Source: Alteromonas stellipolaris
Lineage (GTDB): Bacteria > Pseudomonadota > Gammaproteobacteria > Enterobacterales > Alteromonadaceae
Assembly (NCBI RefSeq): GCF_001562115.1
Contig: NZ_CP013926.1
Coordinates: 4,402,001 to 4,466,000 of the forward strand
Length of the DNA stretch: 64,000 bases
Direction of reading: 5' to 3'
The notes below the pieces were generated by a model. The model saw nothing but the letters and a program-made list of their open reading frames with translations. It ran no database searches and had not been told where the DNA came from. Below are positions 15,147 through 24,899 of this stretch, one piece after another. Each line of letters begins with the position of its first letter. Position 1 is the first letter of the stretch. The position numbers and the translations under genes are program-made.

Positions 15147-15674
15147 ATGAAAAAACGCTGGCCTCTTTGGCTGATCTTAATCCACTGGCTCACCTTACTG
15201 GTAGTAATAGGTATGTTTGCCTCTGGGCTATGGATGGTAGATTTGACCTACTATAGCGATTGGTACAAAACCGCACCCCACTGGCATAAAAGTGTAGGGC
15301 TACTGTTGTTCGCAGTGACTTTACTTAGGCTGATTTCGCGCGCATTTACCCAGAGACCACCGACTTTTGGCAGCAAATTTGAGAAGTTAGCGAGTAAGTT
15401 AGGACACAGTGCTATTTATCTTGTCCTTTTAGCGCTTTTTACCTCAGGCTACCTTATTTCAACCGCCGATGGCAGAGCCATAGAGGTATTCAATTGGTTT
15501 GCTGTTCCTGGGTTAGGTGAGTTTATTGAAAACCAGGAAGACCTGGCCGGCGAGGTGCACTTTTACCTAGCTTGGACACTAATCGTGCTGACTTCTTTAC
15601 ACGGGTTGGCGGCATTGAAACACCATTTTATTGATAAAGACGACACACTGAAGCAGATGTTAAGGCTTCGCTAA
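15147..15674 (+). CDS. Cytochrome b561 family membrane protein
   Basis: This 175-residue integral membrane cytochrome has four membrane segments, with heme-ligand histidines in LILIHWLTLLVVIGMF (first helix), PHWHKSVGLLLF (second), KLGHSAIYLVLL (third) and HFYLAWTLIVLTSLHGLAAL (fourth). It should transfer electrons from quinol to a periplasmic acceptor. I chose the ATG at 15147 over an upstream TTG because the mature pattern KKRWPLWL begins there. It is followed after 22 bases by a YceI gene, a pairing seen often in proteobacteria, where the two are thought to act together in quinone- or lipid-linked redox. Confidence 0.9.
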   Translation: MKKRWPLWLILIHWLTLLVVIGMFASGLWMVDLTYYSDWYKTAPHWHKSVGLLLFAVTLLRLISRAFTQRPPTFGSKFEKLASKLGHSAIYLVLLALFTSGYLISTADGRAIEVFNWFAVPGLGEFIENQEDLAGEVHFYLAWTLIVLTSLHGLAALKHHFIDKDDTLKQMLRLR

Positions 15675-15696
15675 ATACTTATATTAAGGAGATTTT

Positions 15697-16275
15697 ATGA
15701 AGAAGTTAACTCTTGCAATCGTGACGGCTATAGCACTAAATTCTGCGCTAAGTTCAGCTCACGCGGCTGATTATATTATTGACTCAAAAGGTGCTCATGC
15801 ATCAGTTAATTTCAAAATTCAGCATTTAGGTTACTCATGGCTGACAGGGCGCTTTAACGACTTCAAAGGTACCTTTAGCTACGATGAAAATAACCCTGCT
15901 GCTGCGTCTGTTTCGGTGACTATCGAAACCGATAGCGTAGATTCAAACCATTCAGAACGCGATAAGCATTTAAGAGGCGACGACTTTTTGAATGCAGATG
16001 ATTTTCCAGAAGCCAAATTCGTTAGCACTAACGTGGCTGACAAAGGCAACGGCTTGTTAGACATTATGGGCAACCTTACGCTGCATGGTGTGACTAAACC
16101 CGTGACTATTGAAGCTAAAAAGATTGGTGAAGGTAGCGACCCGTGGGGCGGTTACCGTGCTGGCTTTTCAGGCACCACCACTATTGCATTAAAAGACTAT
16201 GGTATCGACTACGACCTAGGCCCAGCATCACAAACTGTTGAGCTTTCGCTTCATGTTGAAGGCGTTAAACAGTAA
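15697..16275 (+). CDS. YceI family periplasmic lipid-binding protein
   Basis: A 192-residue periplasmic protein of the YceI lipocalin-like family, which binds polyisoprenoid chains. The signal peptide ends after SSAHA (residue 23). The family pattern then follows: [66 protein letters not shown] and [23 protein letters not shown] precedes the ATG closely. It is the second gene of an operon with cytochrome b561 and is followed by a terminator. Confidence 0.95.
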   Translation: MKKLTLAIVTAIALNSALSSAHAADYIIDSKGAHASVNFKIQHLGYSWLTGRFNDFKGTFSYDENNPAAASVSVTIETDSVDSNHSERDKHLRGDDFLNADDFPEAKFVSTNVADKGNGLLDIMGNLTLHGVTKPVTIEAKKIGEGSDPWGGYRAGFSGTTTIALKDYGIDYDLGPASQTVELSLHVEGVKQ

Positions 16276-16297
16276 CCCTGTAAGCTTAATAAATAAC

Positions 16298-16323
16298 AAA
16301 GCCCGCTGATGCGGGCTTTTTAC
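16298..16323 (+). terminator. Rho-independent terminator of the cytb561-yceI operon
   Basis: The stem AAAGCCCGC/GCGGGCTTT (16298-16306 with 16311-16319, loop TGAT) is followed by T residues. Confidence 0.88.
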
Positions 16324-16371
16324 GTTAATAGGTTGAATATACTTACCTAAGCATGACTCATACCTTATAAA

Positions 16372-17664
16372 TTAATGTAGCTTTAACTTAGGGCTAATGG
16401 CATAACTCAGCTTCTTGAGTAGCAGCTTTAGTGCGCCCCTTAGTTTTCCGTGCACAGCAAATTGGTGCATGTTGTACAAGGAGATATAAACTATCTTCGC
16501 TAAACGCCCTTCAATAAACATGCTTGAATTGGATAACGAGCCCATCAAGCTGCCCACCGTGCTGTAGTTACTTAAATGCACGAGTGAACCATAATCTTTA
16601 TAGACATAGCCTTTTAATTCTTTACCCCGACGCAATGCAATAATATTGTCTGCCGCCGTGTTTGCCATTTGATGCGCAGACTGCGCTCTTGGTGGTACCC
16701 ACTTACCATTTTCTTGCTTGAATCCACAGCAATCGCCAATGACCCAAATGCTACCGTCGCCAGTGCTTTGCAAGTGTTCATTAACAAGAATTTGGTTTGC
16801 GCGATTCGTCTCAAAAATGCCCATTTCGGTGACAAAATCCGGCGCTTTAACACCTGCCGCCCACACCATCAAATCAGCATCTACGCGGCTGCCGTCTTTG
16901 GTAATAAGGCCATTTTCGTCAGCCTCAGCTACCATGGTGCGTTCTTTAATATCTACTCCAAGCTTATGCAGCGCCTTACGGGCTGAGTTGGCGATACGCT
17001 CTGGCAATGCGGGCAGTATTCGCTCACCGGCTTCTACAATAGTGATTTTTAAACGAGACGCTGACATGCCTGGCATGCCGTAGGTTTTCGATAAGTTAGC
17101 AACATGATGAAGCTGAGCGGCTAATTCAGTGCCCGTTGCACCCGCGCCCACAATAGCAACTCTAATAAAGCTATTCTCATCTTCTTGCTGATTAATACGA
17201 ATAAGCTGATTTAACAAACCACGATGAAATCGCTCGGCTTGCACCAGTGAATCTAGAAAATAGCAATGCTGTGCAACACCTGGCGTACCAAAGTCGTTAC
17301 TGACACTACCAATTGCCAATATCAGTTGATCGTAGGGTATTTTACGTTCGGGTAATATCGCCACGCCCTCATCATCGAATAATGGCGCGAGAGTGATAGT
17401 TTTGGCCTCTGCGTCAATGGCACACATGCTCCCTAACTGAAAGCGATAGTGATGTGCAGCTGCGTGAATAGCGTAATCAACGCCATCTGAGTGCTTGTCT
17501 ATAACGCCTGCAGCCACTTCATGAAGCAGGGGCTTCCAAATGTGAGTGCGACTTCTATCAACTAGGGTTATTTCTGCTTCGTTCTTTCTCCCGAGGGTGC
17601 GGCTTAAGCGGCTTACAAGTTCAAGACCTCCAGCGCCACCACCGACAACAACTATTTTTTGCAT
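16372..17664 (-). CDS. ndh: Type II NADH dehydrogenase (NDH-2)
   Basis: This 430-residue membrane-associated flavoprotein passes electrons from NADH to quinone without pumping protons. Two Rossmann motifs are clear: FAD site VVVGGGAGGLELVSRLSRTLG at residues 4-24 and NADH site RVAIVGAGATGTELAAQL near 167-184. The second FAD motif GDGSIWVIGDCCGF is near 307. The segment THIWKPLLHEVAAGVID near 40-56 is typical of NDH-2. The C-terminal amphipathic tail would hold it to the membrane. It is transcribed alone, convergent with the cytochrome b561 operon; a sulfide:quinone reductase is less likely since the redox cysteines are absent. Confidence 0.9.
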   Translation of the reverse strand: MQKIVVVGGGAGGLELVSRLSRTLGRKNEAEITLVDRSRTHIWKPLLHEVAAGVIDKHSDGVDYAIHAAAHHYRFQLGSMCAIDAEAKTITLAPLFDDEGVAILPERKIPYDQLILAIGSVSNDFGTPGVAQHCYFLDSLVQAERFHRGLLNQLIRINQQEDENSFIRVAIVGAGATGTELAAQLHHVANLSKTYGMPGMSASRLKITIVEAGERILPALPERIANSARKALHKLGVDIKERTMVAEADENGLITKDGSRVDADLMVWAAGVKAPDFVTEMGIFETNRANQILVNEHLQSTGDGSIWVIGDCCGFKQENGKWVPPRAQSAHQMANTAADNIIALRRGKELKGYVYKDYGSLVHLSNYSTVGSLMGSLSNSSMFIEGRLAKIVYISLYNMHQFAVHGKLRGALKLLLKKLSYAISPKLKLH

Positions 17665-17844
17665 GGGTTTACCTATAATTTAATCATTCCACGTATCTCA
17701 TCTTTCATAATCCACGATTATTGAAATGATATACCTGGCGCGACTAAAGGTATTCGCTGCATATATGGGGTTAACAGTACGCCTGAACGCATTTTCTCGC
17801 AAGCCTGACAGGTTGGTTCTAGCAGGGCATACGATAAAAAAGGC

Positions 17845-17884
17845 AAAAAAAACGGTAACCGTGAAATACACGCTACCGCTTTTT
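17845..17884 (-). terminator. Probable terminator of the TonB receptor gene
   Basis: On the minus strand an imperfect stem (GCGGTAGCGTG pairing with CACGGTTACCGT, one bulged base) is followed by eight T. It lies 26 bases beyond the receptor stop codon. Confidence 0.7.
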
Positions 17885-17909
17885 GTACCAGAGTAGATAA
17901 TGCTTTTAA

Positions 17910-20015
17910 CTAATACTGATAATCAACGCTAAACATTACGTTTCTTGGCCGCCCTGGAAAGTACCTATCTGCGGTAAAGGTTGTGTAATCGGCCCGTTCA
18001 GCATAGGCGGTATCGAGCAAGTTATTCACTCTTGCGTACACTGATACTTCTGGCGAAATTGCCCAAGAGGCTCGTAGATTCAATAAATCATGACCTTCGT
18101 ACTCGTTAAGGTTTTCAGCATCGGTATAGTATTCATCAACATGCTGCCACTCAATTTCAGCCTGGGTGTTTTGCGTAAAGCTGTATCCTAGGCGAGCGTT
18201 GAAGGTGAGGTTTGGCGCAGTATCAATATCGTTACCCTTAATATCGACTTCACCCAAAAGCTCACTGTGCTCATACGTATGTTTGGCATAGCTGCCTGCA
18301 AACGCAAAATTCAGACCTTGGCTGATTTGATAGTTAAAGGTTAGCTCTACCCCTCTGTGCCAAGTTTCTCCATTGCTTACATTGAAAAAATCACTATCAC
18401 GATAAATCACATTGTCTTTAGTTAAGCTATAAGCAGATACCACATAGCTAAAGACTTTGTGCTGCCCTTTAACACCTACTTCTACGTTGGTGGCGGTGAC
18501 AGAGTCTAAGTCGGCAATTTGTTGACTGCGCTGAAGTCTGTAAAGCTCAGTTGCTTGCGGGGCACGATAGCCTCGAGATAAGCCCGCATACCATAACGTT
18601 GTTTCACTGCATTGAAAACTCACCGAGAGTTTAGGGCTAAAATTACTGTAGTCGTTAGTACCACTTTCAGGTCTTGCGTATCGACAGCCACCAAAGCCAC
18701 ATTCAGTGCCATCATCACGAGTACGACCCGATATCATGTTGTTGGTGTAATCGTAATCCATAAACTCATACCGCCCACCCAGTGAAACCGCCCACGCTGC
18801 TTGTTGCCAATTAAGCGCAATAAATGGCGCATAAAGGGTAGCGTCTACTTGGTAGTCGTAATGAAGCCCTACAGGCACGGTTTCCACTAGGAAAGCAGAG
18901 CCCACAGTTTCGCTATCTTGGGATTGTACCAAGCTTCCTCGGGTATACTCAGCATCTAACCCAGCATCAATACTTAACGTATTGTTCACCACATGATGAT
19001 ATTGGGAAAGTACACCAAAGCCTTCTTGGTCGTTTTGTTCAAGAGGTGTACCGGGTAAAAAATGCATGCGAAATTCCATGCTTTGGTCGCGGAAGTATGG
19101 CGTAACTGACAGTGCATTGGCGCCGCTTAATGCTACATCTACTTTACTCCACACTCGCAAACTTTTCGCTTTTCGAAAGGCTTCAGGGTTGTCGTTACCT
19201 TGGGCGATATCTTCATCTTTATAGCTTTCAAACCCAGTAATGTAACCAGCGGTTTCTTGATCTAAGTGGGTGTACGTCAGCCCACTGGTTACCTTCAGGT
19301 TATCAACTTCGTAGCGGTGGCGAAGGTTAACCTTTTCTTGATCCACACTTTCTTCGTCTCGATACCCGCCGTCGCGGGTAATGCTCGCGTTTATACCTAC
19401 ACCCGAATTACCAAAGTCTTTACCTTGCCTTAGCTTCAGTCTGCTATAGCCGTAAGAACCATAATCAATTCCGTATAAAGCGGTGTCTTGGGTAACATCG
19501 GGGGTAATAACATTTATCACGCCGTGAATAGCGTTAGAGCCATAAAGGGGTGAAGCAGGGCCTTTTAAGACCTCGATGCGTTCAGCCATTTCGCCATGGG
19601 CTTCGAACAACTCGTTAATATTACAAAAACCGGCTGCGCGTAAAGGAATGTTATCTTCAGCAGCCAGTATACCGCCACAAGCCCCAGCGCCTGTAAGCAC
19701 TGGCGAGCGTAGTGCAGGCAAATATTCCTGCCCATTTCCTCGCTGAACACCCGCGCCTGCAATAAAGTTTAACACTTCTTGTATATGGCTTGGTGATACA
19801 AAGCTTATGTCATCGCTTGAAACACTAGATACCACATATCCTGAATTTGAGGTGGAATTAGCAATTCGGCTTCCTGTTGTCACTACACGTTCTATTGATT
19901 CTATGCTTTTGGCAGTGTTTGCGCCTTCTGGGATTTGCGCGGCAGCATGAGAAGAAAACGACACGACAGTCACGGTGCTAAGGCTATGTAAAAATAACCT
20001 GAATGTGGAGCTCAT
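17910..20015 (-). CDS. TonB-dependent outer-membrane receptor
   Basis: This is a 701-residue receptor: signal peptide (to about residue 27), TonB-box-like region near RVVTTGSRI (44-52), plug domain (about 55-170, with RIEVLKGPASPLYGSNAIHGVINVIT) and a 22-strand barrel ending in RNVMFSVDYQY. The plug contains a Cys pair (GACGG ... GFCN) and the barrel another (CGFGGC), which is uncommon. Ligand unknown: no substrate-specific gene is adjacent and no clear Fur site is visible upstream. It is transcribed alone and diverges from the DUF2721 gene. Confidence 0.92.
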   Translation of the reverse strand: MSSTFRLFLHSLSTVTVVSFSSHAAAQIPEGANTAKSIESIERVVTTGSRIANSTSNSGYVVSSVSSDDISFVSPSHIQEVLNFIAGAGVQRGNGQEYLPALRSPVLTGAGACGGILAAEDNIPLRAAGFCNINELFEAHGEMAERIEVLKGPASPLYGSNAIHGVINVITPDVTQDTALYGIDYGSYGYSRLKLRQGKDFGNSGVGINASITRDGGYRDEESVDQEKVNLRHRYEVDNLKVTSGLTYTHLDQETAGYITGFESYKDEDIAQGNDNPEAFRKAKSLRVWSKVDVALSGANALSVTPYFRDQSMEFRMHFLPGTPLEQNDQEGFGVLSQYHHVVNNTLSIDAGLDAEYTRGSLVQSQDSETVGSAFLVETVPVGLHYDYQVDATLYAPFIALNWQQAAWAVSLGGRYEFMDYDYTNNMISGRTRDDGTECGFGGCRYARPESGTNDYSNFSPKLSVSFQCSETTLWYAGLSRGYRAPQATELYRLQRSQQIADLDSVTATNVEVGVKGQHKVFSYVVSAYSLTKDNVIYRDSDFFNVSNGETWHRGVELTFNYQISQGLNFAFAGSYAKHTYEHSELLGEVDIKGNDIDTAPNLTFNARLGYSFTQNTQAEIEWQHVDEYYTDAENLNEYEGHDLLNLRASWAISPEVSVYARVNNLLDTAYAERADYTTFTADRYFPGRPRNVMFSVDYQY

Positions 20016-20340
20016 TGCTTGTCCTTTCTATAGATTTGGCGAGATTAACATACGTATAATATGTGTCATTTGACCACAATATTAGTGCTTGCTATAACGC
20101 CAATTGTATCGCTAACTATTTAGCGATTAATAGTGAAAATAATAACTTACCCAGCAAAAGCGTGCATTGCTTAAGTATGGATACGGGTTAGAAGCCTTAA
20201 CTCACCGCCGGCACTTATACACGACACTTATAACCAATACTTATAAACAACACCCGCGTTACGCAAGTGGGCTAAGCTGTATATAAATTACGTATAAGCT
20301 TCGTAAAGGCGATAGCACAGCAGTAATACCGGAGGAATTT
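20016..20340. other. Divergent regulatory region between the TonB receptor and DUF2721 genes
   Basis: There is no gene in these 325 bases. The region is AT-rich next to the receptor and holds a 13-base tandem repeat at 20212-20250. Promoters for both flanking genes must lie here, but I cannot place them with confidence. Confidence 0.6.
20212..20250. repeat. Three 13-base tandem repeats with core ACTTATA
   Basis: ACTTATA recurs at 20213, 20226 and 20239, exactly 13 bases apart, with the remaining bases of each unit partly conserved (ending CAA/CGA). The spacing suggests iterative protein binding or replication slippage. Confidence 0.78.
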
Positions 20341-20784
20341 TTGGATACCTTAATACCTAGCCTATCTCAACTTATTGAATTTGCGGTGGCCCCTGTTTTT
20401 TTACTTACGGGTATAGCAGGTTTTTTGAATGTTATGTCGTCTCGGCTTGGCAGAATATCAGACAGAGTAAGGGTAGCAGAAAGGCAAATTCATACCCTCT
20501 CAGACCCTCATATTGTTGACCGTTCAAAACGAGAAATAAAAGTACTTTGGCGCAGAGTGAAGGTCATCAACTGGGCCATTGGCTTGTGCGTGGCCTCGGG
20601 ACTAATGGTGTGTACCGTCATTGTGGCTTTATTTGCGGGCTCTCTGTGGTTTGTTGATTTAAAAACACCCGTTATTTCACTGTTTATATTGGCAATGATG
20701 TTTCTAATTTGTGCCCTTGTTGTCTTTTTAGTGGAAGTAAAACTGGCTACTACCACCATCAATATGGTGCGTACTATTCGCTAA
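20341..20784 (+). CDS. DUF2721 family membrane protein
   Basis: This 147-residue inner-membrane protein of DUF2721 has three predicted membrane segments (about 10-30, 78-102 and 108-132). The conserved segment LLTGIAGFLNVMSSRLGRISDRVR lies near residues 20-43, followed by a basic cytoplasmic stretch. The TTG at 20341 is a convincing start because GGAGG stands just upstream. Function unknown for the family. It is a single-gene unit with a terminator. Confidence 0.88.
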   Translation: MDTLIPSLSQLIEFAVAPVFLLTGIAGFLNVMSSRLGRISDRVRVAERQIHTLSDPHIVDRSKREIKVLWRRVKVINWAIGLCVASGLMVCTVIVALFAGSLWFVDLKTPVISLFILAMMFLICALVVFLVEVKLATTTINMVRTIR

Positions 20785-20798
20785 AAAGGTATTGAGAA

Positions 20799-20844
20799 AA
20801 AAGCGAGGCAAACGCTACAACTTAATAGATTTGCCTCATTTTTT
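20799..20844 (+). terminator. Terminator of the DUF2721 gene
   Basis: An 8-bp stem GAGGCAAA/TTTGCCTC (20805-20812 with 20830-20837) is flanked by an A-run on the left and a T-run (ATTTTTT) on the right. The loop of 17 bases is long, but the T-run is strong. Confidence 0.7.
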
Positions 20845-20913
20845 GTAGGTTGGGCGATGTTATTCATCCGCAGCTACCAACCTGTGTAGCCTTCTGATTA
20901 GATCAGAACCTAT

Positions 20914-21930
20914 CTATTCAGCCAACTCATCAAGCACAGCAAATAATACGTTAGCGCCTACTCGCGAGACTTCTTTATCGTACATGTTTTCTGTATTCAC
21001 ACCCTCCTGGCCACCCGCTAAATCACTGATAGCACGAATGATTACCCAGTCTACATCGTTAATCGTGCATACTTGGCCAATCGCCGTAGATTCCATTTCG
21101 GTGACTTCAGCCGTGAAAACATCCCGTACCCATTTTCTGTATTCTCGGTTATCCATAAACACCGAACCGGTAACACCATTTCCGCCAACATGCAGCTTGG
21201 CATTACGTTCATTCAAAATACGTTGGGCAGGCATTTCTGCCATTGCTGTTTTTGCCGCATTCAACAACCTGGGTGATGCGGTGAAATAAGGCGTATCTTC
21301 TGGTTTATCCATACCATCTTTTACAATAAGCACTTCATCTGGGTGGATAAACTGGAACGGCTTATATTTAGGATAATGTGGGTCTTCTGCTATTCGCGCT
21401 GGCTGCTCTTCCATAAACTTAGCGTAGTACTCAGGTAGCACGTACTCACCTGGGTTTTCAGCGTCTTCATTGGTATAAACACTTTCATCATGGTAGTACC
21501 AACGCTCTGGCACTATAACATCACCTGGTTGCCACTTGGGATTTACCGCGCCAGCAATGCCCATATAAACCACCTGTTTAACAGGGAAATAATCTAGCGC
21601 CATTTGTGTCGACATGGCCGCATTGGCAATACTCATACCGGTAGCGAAAACAAGAATAGGTTCATCGTGATAGGTCCCAATACGATAAGTAATACCTTTG
21701 ATTGTGGTGGTGGTGTGTATTTGTGCATCAGGATCAGAATCGATTTTGCCCAAAATACCTTCCATTTCTGGAGCGTAAGCAACCATCACAGCGGTAAATT
21801 TATCGCCAGTAAAAGACGCCGGACCATATTGAGGCTGAGTGACAGGTGAAGTGTTGGCACACCCCGTTATCACCACAACAAATGACATGCACAACAGAAA
21901 CGAGATAACACGAAGTTTCATAATCACCAT
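20914..21930 (-). CDS. Nucleoside phosphorylase-like (MTAN-type) lipoprotein
   Basis: A 338-residue predicted lipoprotein (lipobox VITGC) has a domain of the purine nucleoside phosphorylase / MTA-SAH nucleosidase superfamily. Recognisable parts are MVAYAPEMEGIL (substrate-site strand), FATGMSIANAAMSTQMALDYFPVKQVVYMGIAGAVNPKWQPGDVIVP (phosphate/ribose side) and the active-site stretch EVTEMESTAIGQVC ... VIIRAISDLAGGQ with the catalytic Asp. It should cleave nucleosides in the periplasm, unlike the usual cytosolic MTAN. A large insertion separates the halves. An in-frame ATG at 21921 is an equally good start; neither has a strong ribosome site. Confidence 0.82.
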   Translation of the reverse strand: MVIMKLRVISFLLCMSFVVVITGCANTSPVTQPQYGPASFTGDKFTAVMVAYAPEMEGILGKIDSDPDAQIHTTTTIKGITYRIGTYHDEPILVFATGMSIANAAMSTQMALDYFPVKQVVYMGIAGAVNPKWQPGDVIVPERWYYHDESVYTNEDAENPGEYVLPEYYAKFMEEQPARIAEDPHYPKYKPFQFIHPDEVLIVKDGMDKPEDTPYFTASPRLLNAAKTAMAEMPAQRILNERNAKLHVGGNGVTGSVFMDNREYRKWVRDVFTAEVTEMESTAIGQVCTINDVDWVIIRAISDLAGGQEGVNTENMYDKEVSRVGANVLFAVLDELAE

Positions 21931-22263
21931 TCTTATTCAGTTTTTATTGGGAGGAGCAGAGGCAAAAGCCTGTGCGCTCTGCGTTGTTTAATTCTTAACG
22001 TACCAGCTTTCGGAATGAAAGAAAGTGTTATATCGGCATTTTACAAATATTAAAAACACTGGATACACCCCCCTAACAAATGACATTCAGCGAAGGTTAT
22101 CTTATTTTGCTTTTTAAACTAATTCTTTCTCCTCTATAGAATAAAACGCGCTTAGTTGCAGTTTCATAAGCTGAACACGGATGTGCGGCTACCCTTATTG
22201 GATTACATTTATAGGAGATAAAAGCGCTTAAAAAAGCAACGCGAGACCAACTGACTCGTATCG

Positions 22264-23166
22264 ATGAGGATACAATTACCAATGAACATGAAACTACTTC
22301 GCTCTCTGCAAATTTTTGTTGAGGTCGCTGAAAGCGGTAGCATGAGTATTGCAGCCCGAAACCTGCATATGACCGTTTCGGCAATTAGCCAACAACTAAG
22401 AAAACTTGAACAAGACATTGGGCTGAGTTTATTTAACCGTAATACCCGAAACTTGAGCCTTACCGAGGCTGGAAGGATCTATTACGACACCAGCAAGAAG
22501 ATGTTAGACACCGCTGTTGAAGCACAGGAACGTATTGAAACGCTTCAAGACGCGCCTTCAGGTAAAGTAAATATTATTGCTCCAGAAGGTTTTGGTGGTG
22601 GCTTATTGAGTCAGCCCTTGCAGAAGTTATGTGAGGATTTCCCGAAAATAAATGTATCGCTGACGCTAACCGACCAACCTACAGACATTATTGTTTCAGG
22701 TGCCGACTTACTGCTTGGCTTTACTCCAGTGTCTGATACTAATTTCAGCAGTTTAGAGTTGGCCACATGGCGACGAATTCTGTGTGTATCGGCTGAGCAT
22801 CCTTTGGCAAAATCGCCTCTAGAGTCGCCCGACATTCTTCAAGAGTATTCCTATATTTCTCACCGCCATATAGAAGAATACGTCATGAAGCACGACAAGC
22901 TTGATAAAGTCCCGCTGACGTCTAGCCGTATTGAGCTTGATTCAATGCAAACCTTAATCCAGCTTACGCGTGATGGACTTGGGTATGCAGTGCTGCCTGA
23001 ACCAGAGGTGCGCCACTTACTTAGTGAAGGCTCAATGAAGCAGCTATTCACTGACTGGTCGTTACCTGATTACACCGTATATGCGGTTACCCCTAAACGT
23101 GAATTGGTGCCTGCTAAAATCAGTGCGGCTATTACATGTTTGCAAGACTGGTTCTCTGAAATCTAA
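22264..23166 (+). CDS. LysR family transcriptional regulator
   Basis: This 300-residue LysR-type regulator has a winged helix-turn-helix at about residues 9-68 (LLRSLQIFVEVAESGSMSIAARNLHMTVSAISQQLRKLEQDIGLSLFNRNTRNLSLTEAG) and a periplasmic-binding-protein-like effector domain from about 98 on. The start may also be the ATG at 22282, which keeps the full HTH. Genes on both sides point away or converge, so its target is not shown by a divergent partner. The FadL gene downstream is convergent and separated by a terminator. Confidence 0.9.
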   Translation: MRIQLPMNMKLLRSLQIFVEVAESGSMSIAARNLHMTVSAISQQLRKLEQDIGLSLFNRNTRNLSLTEAGRIYYDTSKKMLDTAVEAQERIETLQDAPSGKVNIIAPEGFGGGLLSQPLQKLCEDFPKINVSLTLTDQPTDIIVSGADLLLGFTPVSDTNFSSLELATWRRILCVSAEHPLAKSPLESPDILQEYSYISHRHIEEYVMKHDKLDKVPLTSSRIELDSMQTLIQLTRDGLGYAVLPEPEVRHLLSEGSMKQLFTDWSLPDYTVYAVTPKRELVPAKISAAITCLQDWFSEI

Positions 23167-23198
23167 GTTATCCGAATTAGTCGCTTTTTGAAGCATAA

Positions 23199-23226
23199 AA
23201 AAAGGGCATCATGATGATGCCCTTTT
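23199..23226. terminator. Bidirectional terminator between lysR-type gene and fadL
   Basis: The stem GGGCATC/GATGCCC (within 23204-23222) has A-tract on the left and T-tract on the right, working for both convergent genes. Confidence 0.85.
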
Positions 23227-23241
23227 TCTTGTCAAACTTGC

Positions 23242-24564
23242 TTAGAAGCTTGTATTAACCTGCAAACTAAATACGTTCGCTTTAGCATGCTCAGTAGCCG
23301 TAAGGTCACTTACGATAGTACCAATAGAGCGCTGCTGGCTAACTGCCGCTTCACGACCTTTAATATAGGCATAAGCCATATCAATGCTGGTGCTTTCAGT
23401 TAATGCGTATGTTGCACCTACCGTGTACCAATGACGATCGGTATCTGGAATACTCAATGAACGGTGCTCGTAGCTCACTGCGCCATCGTCGTACGCATAG
23501 CCAGCACGAAGCGTAATCTTGTCGCTATAAAGGTAAGTTCCACCCACGCTTAAGCGTAATGAATCTTCAAAATCTTCTTCTTTAAGTAGTAAATCATCAC
23601 CACTATCAAGCTCTGCATTCAACTTATCAAATGCGCTCCATTCAGTGAATACAACACTGGCTTGCACTGACCATTCATCGTTAAGCTGTTGGTTAATCGC
23701 CACTTCAGTGATTGCAGCTAAATCTAAATCTAGTGAACCGCCTTGGTTGTATAGCTCTGCCACTGCAGGAATGATAGCGCCTAGGTCTGATTCAATTTCA
23801 CCTTCAAGATTTAGCTCTGTTTCTGCACGGTAGCTAAACGCCAACTTAGTGGTCTCTGTGGCTTGCCATAACGCGCCAACATTCCAACCAAAGGCAACAT
23901 CGTCACCAGACATTTTAACAATAGTTGCATTACCTAGTGCATCGCTACCAAGTAGCGCACCAAATGCTTGAGGAATAGCAGTACCAATTTCGGCTTCTGC
24001 GTAAGTCACGTTAAGACCAAAACCTAAGCTTAATGTATCGTTTACTTTGTAAGCCACAACAGGGTTTAGCGTAAATGAGGTTACTTCGGCGTCATCAGCA
24101 AAGTGCAAACCGTTATAGCTATCGCTGTAGTCGGTAGCAAGGCCGTAGTTAGAGAATGCGCCAATACCCCAAGATACTTTGTCATTCACAGGTGCAGTGT
24201 AGAAAAAAGAAGGCACAGCTGCCGAGGTAGCAATATCTTCTTCACTGGCGTCATATGTATTTGCAAACAGCACTTCACCGCTTTCGTTGTACACAGCAAC
24301 ATCCATATCACCACGAATATCAACCTGTGGATTGATGTAGCTTACCTGCGCACTGAACTGAGCCGTTTTAAACTCAGTAATTGCAGCAGGGTTAGTAGCA
24401 AGAATTGATGCATTTTCAGGCGTTGCCGCTTGGCCCGCCATCGCGCGACCAAAACCATTTGCGCTATGCTCGTTTACTTGGAAACCAGCAGCTAGCACAG
24501 AAGAAGATGCCATCGAGGCTAGTGCTAAGCATACAGAGGCACGTAAAGAAAAATATTGCTTCAT
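23242..24564 (-). CDS. fadL: OmpP1/FadL family outer-membrane fatty-acid transporter
   Basis: This 440-residue outer-membrane barrel takes up long-chain fatty acids and similar hydrophobics. After the signal peptide (cleaved at AAG, about residue 25) comes the diagnostic N-terminal plug GFQVNEHSANGFGRAMAGQAATPENASILATNPAAIT. The C-terminus ends in a typical strand with terminal Phe (NVFSLQVNTSF). Length fits FadL. It is transcribed alone. Marine species often carry several paralogues, so hydrocarbon or aromatic uptake is possible too. Confidence 0.92.
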   Translation of the reverse strand: MKQYFSLRASVCLALASMASSSVLAAGFQVNEHSANGFGRAMAGQAATPENASILATNPAAITEFKTAQFSAQVSYINPQVDIRGDMDVAVYNESGEVLFANTYDASEEDIATSAAVPSFFYTAPVNDKVSWGIGAFSNYGLATDYSDSYNGLHFADDAEVTSFTLNPVVAYKVNDTLSLGFGLNVTYAEAEIGTAIPQAFGALLGSDALGNATIVKMSGDDVAFGWNVGALWQATETTKLAFSYRAETELNLEGEIESDLGAIIPAVAELYNQGGSLDLDLAAITEVAINQQLNDEWSVQASVVFTEWSAFDKLNAELDSGDDLLLKEEDFEDSLRLSVGGTYLYSDKITLRAGYAYDDGAVSYEHRSLSIPDTDRHWYTVGATYALTESTSIDMAYAYIKGREAAVSQQRSIGTIVSDLTATEHAKANVFSLQVNTSF

Positions 24565-24899
24565 AAAAATACTCTTATAGAACAGGAAATATGCAGTGGC
24601 GCATTCTACGGATACGGTAAGTTTTGTTCAATGCAAGTTAACGCCATTTACGCTGATTTATCGCATTTTTTACAACTTTAGCGGCATAATTAAAGAAGAT
24701 GTAAACATTTTGCAAATAATAGATTGCAAATATTGGCGCTATTTGTAAATTCTGACATTTGCCATTCACCATAAATAAATGAGGAAGGCTTGATAAAACA
24801 CGCTATTTTTGACCTTTCTAGTGATTATGCTTGTATAAGCAGTTTCTAGCCCCACAACTGTAGTACAAGATAATTTCAACAGCCTAAGGAGAGATTCAC
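24565..24899. other. Divergent control region between fadL and the MDR reductase gene
   Basis: There is no gene here. The middle part holds two copies of TTGCAAATA (24710-24718 and 24724-24732) and one related ATTTGTAAAT at 24741-24750, AT-rich sites that may bind a regulator. I could not assign them. Confidence 0.5.

Noticed and set aside
20016..20340. Cobalamin riboswitch or Fur site upstream of the TonB receptor
   Set aside because: I found neither a B12-box-like sequence nor a convincing Fur dyad; the only clear structure is the 13-base repeat.
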